Source: Bacteroidota bacterium
GTDB lineage: Bacteria; Bacteroidota; Ignavibacteria; UBA10030; SZUA-254
Assembly: GCA_020056225.1 (NCBI GenBank)
Contig: JAGVIE010000030.1
Coordinates: 62,001-126,000 of the forward strand
Reading direction: 5' to 3'
DNA: 64,000 nt
Shown: in pieces, positions 44,097-51,070 of the stretch
How positions within the stretch are numbered: position 1 is the stretch's first letter
Layout of the letters: each line of letters begins with the position of its first letter
Made by a program: the position numbers and the translations under genes
The notes under the pieces: model-generated
The model's database searches: none
Told to the model about the DNA's origin: nothing
What the model saw: the letters and a program-made list of their open reading frames with translations, nothing else

Positions 44097-44874
44097 GGAA
44101 AAATATTTGGAGTTAATCAATCGAGAAGTCGATCATATGATCTCGCCGAGACAAAGTAAAAAATTAAGAAAATACTTAAAGCACAACCCGGATGCCCAAA
44201 GATATTATGCTGATCTTTTAGTTATTTCGAAAGAATTCTCACAAGTGAAGATTGTAGAGCCGCCCCAAAATCTGAAAAAGAACATTGTAAATGCTCTTCC
44301 TGTTGGGAAATATAAAAAGTATGAGAGGCAGAATGTCTTTCAACGCTACTTTGAAACATTCCTCTTTGGGAATAAACCGCGGTATGCTTATGTGTTTTCA
44401 GCAGGACTAATAACAGGAATTATTGTGATATCACTCTTGTTCATTATCCTTTATAAAAATAACTCTGTTAATATTCCCGATCTTTATGGAACCATCGGGA
44501 CGAATTCTACAGCCAACGTTTTTCACACCGCAGATGAGTTGACTATTGATGAGGAAAGTGTAAAAGGAGACGTCCTATTATCATACTCGGACGAGATAAT
44601 CTTTATTGATGCGACAATCAGAACAAATCAGAATGTCAATGTAACCCTAAAATTCAATGAAAACGACGTAAATTTCAATGAGTTTAAAAAATCCAATAAT
44701 CTTAGCAATGACTTCACAGTAAAAGGCAACTTATTACAATTTACATGTAATGGAACAGATCATTATCACATAGCATTAGGGCGGATAACATCAAATCTAT
44801 CCCCGGTGTATTTAAATATCTATTCCTCGGGTTCTATTGTGCACGCATACACACTTCTGAGTAACCCGGAATAA
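44089..44874 (+). CDS. transmembrane anti-sigma factor (no zinc motif)
   Basis: 261 residues from the ATG at 44089, preceded by GGAAAGAAGG; an in-frame GTG at 44083 is less likely. Residues 1-70 form a helical cytoplasmic domain of the anti-sigma type but lack the HxxxCxxC zinc motif. One membrane helix follows (about 100-122) and then a periplasmic domain of about 135 residues that is beta-rich. The call rests on its overlap with the ECF sigma gene and its topology. A PrsW-like protease five kilobases downstream could be its site-1 protease, as PrsW is for RsiW in Bacillus. This link is inference. Confidence 0.8.
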   Translation: MIEEKYLELINREVDHMISPRQSKKLRKYLKHNPDAQRYYADLLVISKEFSQVKIVEPPQNLKKNIVNALPVGKYKKYERQNVFQRYFETFLFGNKPRYAYVFSAGLITGIIVISLLFIILYKNNSVNIPDLYGTIGTNSTANVFHTADELTIDEESVKGDVLLSYSDEIIFIDATIRTNQNVNVTLKFNENDVNFNEFKKSNNLSNDFTVKGNLLQFTCNGTDHYHIALGRITSNLSPVYLNIYSSGSIVHAYTLLSNPE

Positions 44875-45000
44875 AAATAGTGATCCAAGAAAATATTTGC
44901 AACTATATCCAACTTTTACAGAACGGTTCGGTATTTAAGATAGAGACAAATGGTAAATAATAATCAACAATATCTATAAACAATTATCATGGAGGTTATC

Positions 45001-46320
45001 ATGAAAAAAGGAATGATTTATGTAGTAATGCTGGTCGCTGTTTTGGCGATTGTGTATTTCGCGTTTATTTTCCCGTGGCCCCAGGATGAAAATGCACAAG
45101 GGACGATCGGCGGGGTGAAAAAGTACAATGCACAGCAGTTGAGTGATAAGGATGTGAAGCTCGAAAGTATGCAAATGTCCGAAGCTGAATTGATAGAACT
45201 GCTGAAGGAAGCGATGAAGCATGTACCCGAAGCACAACAGAAAGCAATAATAGAAACAGCTCAGAAATCGCAAGTCGAAGCAGCGATGAAGTTTGTCCCG
45301 GCAGAGAACCAGAAAGCAATCTTGGCGTTAGCGATGAAGTTTGTCCCGGCAGAGAACCAGAAAGCAATTATGGCCCTAGCGCAGAAGGCACAACTCGAAG
45401 CCGCAATGAAGTATGTCCCTGCTGAAAACCAGAAATATATTTTGGAAGCAGCGAGAAAATATGTGCCTGCTGAAAACCAGAAATATGTTTTGGAAGCCGC
45501 AATGAAGTATGTCACTGCTGAAAACCAGAAATATATTTTGGAAGCCGCAAGAAAATATATGCCAGTTGAAAACCAGAAATATATTTTGGAAGCCGCAATG
45601 AAGTATGTGCCAGTTGAAAACCAGAAATATGTTTTGGAAGCCGCAAGAAAATATGTGCCAGTTGAAAACCAGAAATATGTTTTGGAAGCCGCAATGAAAT
45701 ATGTTCCAGCAGAAAACAAAAAAGCAATATTAGACTTAGCGCAGAAGGCACAACTCGAAGCCGCAATGAAGTATGTACCTGCTGAAAACCAGAAATATGT
45801 TTTGGAAGCAGCGAGAAAATATGTGCCGGCAGAAAACCAGAAATATATTTTGGAAGTAGCAAGAAAATATGTGCCGGTAGAAAACCAGAAATATATTTTG
45901 GAAGCAGCAATGAAGTATGTACCAGCTGAAAACCAGAAATATATTTTGGAAGCAGCAATGAAGTATGTGCCGGCTGAAAACCAGAAATATGTTTTGGAAG
46001 CCGCAATAAAATATGTGCCGGCAGAAAACCAGAAATATGTTTTGGAAGCTGCAAGAAAATATGTGCCGGCAGAAAACCAGAAATTTATACTGGATGCAGC
46101 TCAGAAAACGCAAGTCGAAGCAGCAATGAAATATGTACCTGCTGAAAACCAGAAATATGTTTTGGAAGCCACAATGAAGTATGTACCTGCTGAAAACCGA
46201 AAATTTATAATAGATGCAGCTCAGAAAACGCAAGTCGAAGCAGCAATGAAATATGTACCTGCTGAAAACCAGAAAGCAATCTTGGAGGCAGCACAGAAGG
46301 CACAAGTTGAAAAAGAATAG
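45001..46320 (+). CDS. membrane-anchored protein of 20 short tandem repeats
   Basis: A 439-residue protein. Residues 4-24 form one membrane helix; a linker to residue 70 contains GTIGGVKKYNAQQLSDKDVKLE. From residue 71 to the end there are 20 repeats with consensus AMKYVPAENQKYILEA. Fourteen have 16 residues and six have 24, the extra eight being AQKAQLEA-like. Two blocks of six 16-mers are each bordered by 24-mers. The pattern predicts short helices broken by proline, forming a rod or solenoid outside the membrane. The ATG at 45001 follows GGAGG; the ATG at 44989 lies before that site and is rejected. I recognise no family. It directly follows the sigma/anti-sigma genes and may be a target or an envelope component. 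Confidence 0.85.
   Translation: MKKGMIYVVMLVAVLAIVYFAFIFPWPQDENAQGTIGGVKKYNAQQLSDKDVKLESMQMSEAELIELLKEAMKHVPEAQQKAIIETAQKSQVEAAMKFVPAENQKAILALAMKFVPAENQKAIMALAQKAQLEAAMKYVPAENQKYILEAARKYVPAENQKYVLEAAMKYVTAENQKYILEAARKYMPVENQKYILEAAMKYVPVENQKYVLEAARKYVPVENQKYVLEAAMKYVPAENKKAILDLAQKAQLEAAMKYVPAENQKYVLEAARKYVPAENQKYILEVARKYVPVENQKYILEAAMKYVPAENQKYILEAAMKYVPAENQKYVLEAAIKYVPAENQKYVLEAARKYVPAENQKFILDAAQKTQVEAAMKYVPAENQKYVLEATMKYVPAENRKFIIDAAQKTQVEAAMKYVPAENQKAILEAAQKAQVEKE
45211..46317 (+). repeat. coding tandem repeat array, 48-bp units with 72-bp variants
   Basis: Twenty in-frame units encode the repeats of the protein above. Neighbouring units are very similar at the DNA level, including runs such as GAAAACCAGAAATATRTTTTGG repeated many times with few silent changes, which points to recent expansion by slippage or unequal exchange. 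Because stops are absent, several long antisense reading frames arise here that are not genes. Confidence 0.9.
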
Positions 46321-46349
46321 ATGAGCCTTTAACATATCAATCTAAATCT

Positions 46350-46377
46350 AGGAGGAGATTGTTGACCATCTCCTCCT
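46350..46377 (+). terminator. perfect 10-bp hairpin after the repeat-protein gene
   Basis: AGGAGGAGAT (46350-46359) pairs exactly with ATCTCCTCCT (46368-46377) over an 8-base loop, 30 bases after the stop. There is no T-run behind it. It probably ends or processes the transcript; the first arm is also a perfect Shine-Dalgarno sequence that would be masked when the hairpin forms. Confidence 0.45.
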
Positions 46378-46456
46378 AATGATTTCTGCTTATTTGTGCA
46401 GCAAGAATCGAATAATGATTAGATCGGTCGAAAAGCCATTTCACAATACCAAACAA

Positions 46457-49414
46457 ATGACACATACTTTCAAAAAAATTGCATATTTGTTTTTCACTCT
46501 GATTGCAATAATCTTAATATTCTATTCTAGAATGTCAGCTCAGTTCTATAGTATTGAGGCGAAAAATCTTCGATTGTTATACTATGACAAGAAACATTCA
46601 GTTATAATACCCCATCTTCTTCGTTGTTTTGAGAATTCGATGAAGTTTCATCAAAAATTCTTTGATTACACTCCATCTGAAAAAGTCACTGTCTTCCTAC
46701 AGGATTTCGATGATTACGGATATGCCGGCGCAGCAGCAAATCCATTCAACTACCTGGTACTTGGGATAGAACCATACGAGCAAGTTTACGAGACCACCCC
46801 GACGAACGAGCGCTTGAACTGGGTAATGAGCCACGAGCTGATGCATATTGTATCGCTGGATAAATCTTCATCGACTGACAATTTCTATAGATCGCTTTTT
46901 TTCGGTAAAGTTGCTCCAACTTCTGATCACCCGCTCTCAATGTTTTACAGTTACCTAACCACACCGCGCAAATATAGTCCAAGGTGGTTTCTTGAGGGTA
47001 TTGCTGTATTCATGGAGACCTGGATGGCTGGCGGAATTGGGCGTGCTCAAGGAGGTTATGATGAAATGGTGTTTCGAACAATGGTTAATGATAGCAACTA
47101 CTTCTATGACGTAGTTGGGTTAGAATCCGAGGGAACGACGATTGATTTTCAAATTGGAGCGAACTCATACCTATATGGAACTCGATTTATGAGTTATCTT
47201 GCGTACCAATATGGGCTTCCGAAACTGCTCAGTTGGATAGATCGAACTGATTCGAGCAATCGTGATTTCGCTTCTCAATTTGAGAAAGTATTCAAATGTT
47301 CACTTGATGAGGAATGGTCTCGGTGGATTCAATGGGAACACCAATGGCAGAAGGAAAATCTCGATTCCATTCGTCGTTATCCGTTGACCGAATATCGTAG
47401 AATTTCTGAAGAACCACTAGGGTCTGTTTCCCGAACTTACCATGATTCAACAACAAAGAAGCTGTACGCTGCCGTAAATTATCCAGGTCAACTTGCTCAC
47501 ATTGTTTCTATTGATATCTCAACAGGAGAGGTAAGAAAAATCTGCGATGTACCTTCACCAGCTCTTTACTATGTATGTTCACTTGCATACGATCAGGAAA
47601 ATGGTTTGCTTTATTACACCTCACACAACAGCGGAAGTTGGCGGGGAATTGATATGGTTGATTTGAAAACAGAGAAGACTAAAACACTTTTAAAGGATTG
47701 CCGTACGGGTGATTTGGCGTTCAATGGTTCAGATAAGTCACTCTGGGGGGTTCAACATAATAAAGGACTGTCAACTATAGTACGATTTCCTGCGCCATAC
47801 AATATGTGGAGTGAAATTGCTGAAATGCCGTACGGTACCGATATTTTTGATATTGATATATCCCCTGATGGCACATATCTTTCGGGCTCAATTCTTCAGA
47901 TTAGTGGGAGGCAGAAACTGGTACGAATATCGATCAATGATCTGCTTGCCGGAAATAGTACGTTCGATTCTCTGTACGAGTTTGAAAATAATGCGCCCCT
48001 AAATTTTGTTCATTCTACTGATGGTCGATACCTTTACGGTACAACCTACTATAATACAGGTGCGTCAAACGTGGTCCGTTATGATTTTGCAGCCAAGAAG
48101 ATGGAATGTCTCACTAATTGTGAAACGGGTTTCTTCCGACCTCTGCCTATTTTAAACGATTCATTGGTTGTGTATCGATATTCAGGGAAAGGATTTACTC
48201 CGGTGATGATTGGAAATAAACCAATTGATAGTGTAAGCACTGTACAATACCTCGGTTACGAGATTTCTACCAAGCAACCTGTTGTCCGGTCTTGGACATT
48301 ACCATCACCTTTGACTATCAATATTGATTCATTGACAACTTACACTGGTGAATATAATGAATTTCGAAATATGCGATTAGTATCCATTTATCCTATCATC
48401 GAAGGATATAAAGATGTTGCAGCCTTTGGACTTCGTGGTAATGTGATGGACGCTTTGTTAGCACAAAATATAGACTTAACAGGATCATACACGCCGAATC
48501 AAGGGATTCATCCTGATGAACGATGGCATTTATCGCTTAACTATGCTTACTGGAGATGGAAATTTTCCGCTTCGTACAATCGTGCTGATTTCTATGATCT
48601 TTTTGGACCAACAAAGGTTAGCAGAAAAGGACATTCGCTTACCTGTCGATTCAGCGACAATTTGATATATGATGCACCAGCAGTGCTAGATTATAGTTCG
48701 TCAATTTCCTGGTTTGGTGGTTTACAGAGGATGCCGGAATATCAGAATGTCGATGCATCGTACGATCAGTTTCTCGCTGGAGACGCACGATTGAATTACC
48801 GAAATCTTGCTCGTTCACTTGGTGCTGTGGAGGCGGAACAAGGTAGTCGGGGACAGCTTACATTGCTGGATTACCACGTCAATGGAAGGAGTTACCCACG
48901 TTGGTATGGCACTACCGATTATGGTCTTTTGCTTCCCATCGATCATTCTTCGATCTGGTTTCGAGGTGCACTTGGGTATGCCTTCGGCGACAGATCGGAG
49001 TCATTCTCCAATTTTTTCTTCGGTGGATTTGAAAATAATTGGCTTGATTACCAGAGTTCCAAGCGCTATCGCGAATACTCCAGTTTTCCGGGAGTCGAGA
49101 TCAACAAAATTGGTGGAACGAACTTTGCAAAGCTACTCGTCGAGTGGGTATTGCCTCCGCTCCGATTCCGTCGGTTTGGCTTCATGAACCTCTACTGCAA
49201 CTGGGCACATCTGAATTTTTTCTCATCAAGTATTGTCACAAATGTTGAGGATAAAGATTACAAACAGTTATTCTTTAATGCCGGCGCTCAAGTAGATTTC
49301 AAGATTGTGTTACTCTCCCGTCTCGAATCAACGCTCTCTCTTGGCTATGCAATTGCGGCAGAGAAGCGTCAACGACCAACAAAGGAATTCATGATTTCTT
49401 TAAAAATATTATAG
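46457..49414 (+). CDS. exported gluzincin metallopeptidase with propeller and C-terminal barrel-like region
   Basis: About 985 residues if it starts at ATG 46457, which gives the signal peptide MTHTFKKIAYLFFTLIAI; the frame is open from an ATG at 46379, so the start is uncertain. The peptidase part (residues about 45-320) has HELMH at 126-130 and the third zinc ligand in WFLEGIAVFME (E180), like peptidase MA proteins. Residues about 330-600 look like a TolB-type propeller. The last 280 residues alternate polar and aromatic residues (YAYWRWKFSASY, LDYSSSISWFGG) and end LKIL, as in outer-membrane barrels. The whole would be an outer-membrane-anchored protease; substrate unknown. PrsW follows nine bases after the stop. 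Confidence 0.82.
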   Translation: MTHTFKKIAYLFFTLIAIILIFYSRMSAQFYSIEAKNLRLLYYDKKHSVIIPHLLRCFENSMKFHQKFFDYTPSEKVTVFLQDFDDYGYAGAAANPFNYLVLGIEPYEQVYETTPTNERLNWVMSHELMHIVSLDKSSSTDNFYRSLFFGKVAPTSDHPLSMFYSYLTTPRKYSPRWFLEGIAVFMETWMAGGIGRAQGGYDEMVFRTMVNDSNYFYDVVGLESEGTTIDFQIGANSYLYGTRFMSYLAYQYGLPKLLSWIDRTDSSNRDFASQFEKVFKCSLDEEWSRWIQWEHQWQKENLDSIRRYPLTEYRRISEEPLGSVSRTYHDSTTKKLYAAVNYPGQLAHIVSIDISTGEVRKICDVPSPALYYVCSLAYDQENGLLYYTSHNSGSWRGIDMVDLKTEKTKTLLKDCRTGDLAFNGSDKSLWGVQHNKGLSTIVRFPAPYNMWSEIAEMPYGTDIFDIDISPDGTYLSGSILQISGRQKLVRISINDLLAGNSTFDSLYEFENNAPLNFVHSTDGRYLYGTTYYNTGASNVVRYDFAAKKMECLTNCETGFFRPLPILNDSLVVYRYSGKGFTPVMIGNKPIDSVSTVQYLGYEISTKQPVVRSWTLPSPLTINIDSLTTYTGEYNEFRNMRLVSIYPIIEGYKDVAAFGLRGNVMDALLAQNIDLTGSYTPNQGIHPDERWHLSLNYAYWRWKFSASYNRADFYDLFGPTKVSRKGHSLTCRFSDNLIYDAPAVLDYSSSISWFGGLQRMPEYQNVDASYDQFLAGDARLNYRNLARSLGAVEAEQGSRGQLTLLDYHVNGRSYPRWYGTTDYGLLLPIDHSSIWFRGALGYAFGDRSESFSNFFFGGFENNWLDYQSSKRYREYSSFPGVEINKIGGTNFAKLLVEWVLPPLRFRRFGFMNLYCNWAHLNFFSSSIVTNVEDKDYKQLFFNAGAQVDFKIVLLSRLESTLSLGYAIAAEKRQRPTKEFMISLKIL

Positions 49415-49423
49415 AAGAATATT

Positions 49424-50422
49424 GTGTCACAGATCCTTGTCGGTTTACTTCCGGTATTTATCTTTCTCGTTGCTTTGTACTATCTTGATAGTTACAAACT
49501 CATCAAGCTGCGATGGGTGATGCTTACAATAGTGGTTGGGTGTATGGTAGCCCTTACGGCTCTTCTTATTAATACAATGATCATATCGTTTTGGAATTTG
49601 AGTCCCAAGTTCCACTCAGTATATATTGCGCCGATTATTGAAGAATTACTCAAAGCCTCTTATATCATCTTTCTTATAAAATCTAAAAAGATTGGTTTCA
49701 TGGTTGATGCCGCGCTCTACGGTCTTGCGGTTGGCGCCGGGTTTGCATTCACTGAGAATTTGTTTTACTTGTACAATCTTCAGGAAAGCAATCTGCTGCT
49801 CTGGCTTGTCCGCGGGCTGGGGACTGCAATGATGCACTGTGGAACAACGGCACTCTTCGGCATTATCTCGCGGAACTTACTTGATCTTAATCAGTCAAAT
49901 AATTTAAAAATATTCCTACCGGGTTTAATGCTTGCCATCATTTTTCATTCATTGTATAATCATTTCATTTTAGATCCGGTTGTTTCAACGGTTCTTCTCA
50001 TAATCGTGCTTCCTTTGCTAATGCTAATTGTGTTTAAACGGAGTGAGGATTCAACGAGAAAATGGCTTGGTACTGGCTTGGACTCTGATCTTGAATTGTT
50101 GGAATTAATAATGACCGGAAATATTTCAGACTCAAAAATTGGATCATATCTTCACTCGCTCAAGTCGCGCTTTTCTTTACAGATTATTGGCGATATGCTT
50201 TGCCTTATCCGACTTCATACTGAACTTGGTATGCGGGCGAAAGGGATGTTAATAATGCGAGAAGCCGGTTTTGAAACACCGCTTGATTCTGAAATTGAAG
50301 AAAAACTTGCCGAGTTAAAATATCTGGAAACCAGCATCGGTAAAACAGGGAAACTTGCAATAGCTCCAATCTTACATAGAGGTAGTCGAAGTCTTTGGCA
50401 GCTTTATTTACTGAAAAAATGA
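49424..50422 (+). CDS. prsW: PrsW-family intramembrane protease
   Basis: A 332-residue polytopic protein with about eight membrane segments in its first 205 residues. The PrsW signatures are present: PIIEELLKASY (EExxK), VGAGFAFTENLFY, and GTAMMHCGTTALFGI; a fourth motif includes FHSLYNHFIL. In Bacillus subtilis PrsW makes the first cut in the anti-sigma factor RsiW. Here an ECF anti-sigma factor is encoded five kilobases upstream, a plausible substrate. The C-terminal 120 residues are soluble and not part of the known core. The start is GTG 49424, nine bases after the previous stop, with a weak AGAAG site. Confidence 0.88.
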   Translation: MSQILVGLLPVFIFLVALYYLDSYKLIKLRWVMLTIVVGCMVALTALLINTMIISFWNLSPKFHSVYIAPIIEELLKASYIIFLIKSKKIGFMVDAALYGLAVGAGFAFTENLFYLYNLQESNLLLWLVRGLGTAMMHCGTTALFGIISRNLLDLNQSNNLKIFLPGLMLAIIFHSLYNHFILDPVVSTVLLIIVLPLLMLIVFKRSEDSTRKWLGTGLDSDLELLELIMTGNISDSKIGSYLHSLKSRFSLQIIGDMLCLIRLHTELGMRAKGMLIMREAGFETPLDSEIEEKLAELKYLETSIGKTGKLAIAPILHRGSRSLWQLYLLKK

Positions 50423-50490
50423 CAGATCGCATGATATTTGAACAGAATTTCGATGATTTAAGATCGAGACATTTCGTGTCATTCATTTGC

Positions 50491-50519
50491 TTGACACTTC
50501 TCAGGATATTGCGTAACTT
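50491..50519 (+). promoter_or_regulatory. putative promoter of STAS gene 2
   Basis: TTGACA (50491-50496) and TAACTT (50514-50519), 17 bases apart, 32 bases before the ATG. The arrangement matches the promoter of kinase 1 closely. Confidence 0.55.
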
Positions 50520-50551
50520 TTAACATTAATTACCTATTAAATGGAGGGTAT

Positions 50552-50902
50552 ATGCAATTCAACGTTAAACATGATATTGGATTCAGTATCATTAGCTTAG
50601 AAGGGGATTTTCTGAGCGAAGGGGAACAGGGTGAGCTGCGAAAAAAAGTGCGTGCACTTGTAGACCAAGGGAAAACCCGGCTTATCATCGATCTTACCAA
50701 TTTGAAACATATTAATAGCTGCGGACTTGGAGCATTAGTTTGTGCATTTACATCCGTGCGCAGGGCAAAGGGTGATATCAGATTTGCAGGTGTAGGTCCA
50801 TCTGTTGAAGAGCTTTTAAAAATTACACAGCTTACAATGATATTTAAAATTTCTCCTACTATTGAACATGCAATAGCTGAGTATCGATCCCTCATGCATT
50901 GA
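50552..50902 (+). CDS. STAS-domain anti-sigma factor antagonist, copy 2
   Basis: A 116-residue single STAS domain of the RsbV/SpoIIAA type. The phosphoacceptor region reads LKHINSCGLGALVCAF, with a serine followed by Cys instead of the usual Ser-Ala. A strong GGAGG precedes the ATG. It lies directly upstream of kinase gene 2 and could be a target of it or of the RsbW-like kinase at 42816. It is not closely similar to the STAS protein at 43222. Confidence 0.92.
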   Translation: MQFNVKHDIGFSIISLEGDFLSEGEQGELRKKVRALVDQGKTRLIIDLTNLKHINSCGLGALVCAFTSVRRAKGDIRFAGVGPSVEELLKITQLTMIFKISPTIEHAIAEYRSLMH

Positions 50903-51021
50903 TATCCATAACTGAAATAATTCAGCGTTGGGGCTATGTTCAATCGAAATAAGTTTCCCAATGATTGGCCATATTCCAAAATTGCCTGTGAGTGTTCTAC
51001 AACGAGCAGGCGCAATTTTGA

Positions 51022-51036
51022 TCCCGCTTAGCGGGA
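51022..51036 (+). terminator. small GC hairpin before kinase gene 2
   Basis: TCCCGC (51022-51027), loop TTA, GCGGGA (51031-51036). A weak pyrimidine run TTCTTTT begins five bases later. It may terminate the STAS transcript or attenuate transcription into the kinase gene. Confidence 0.35.
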
Positions 51037-51070
51037 CAACTTCTTTTGTGGGGACCCAAAGGAGTATCCG

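Noticed and set aside
45211..46317. Regularly spaced direct repeats that could suggest a CRISPR array
   Set aside because: The units are contiguous, multiples of three, in frame and encode a protein; there are no unique spacers and no cas genes.
45065..46335. Four long overlapping minus-strand reading frames across the repeat-protein gene
   Set aside because: They exist only because the repeated plus-strand codons lack stops in the other frames; they are low-complexity translations without ribosome sites or recognisable folds.
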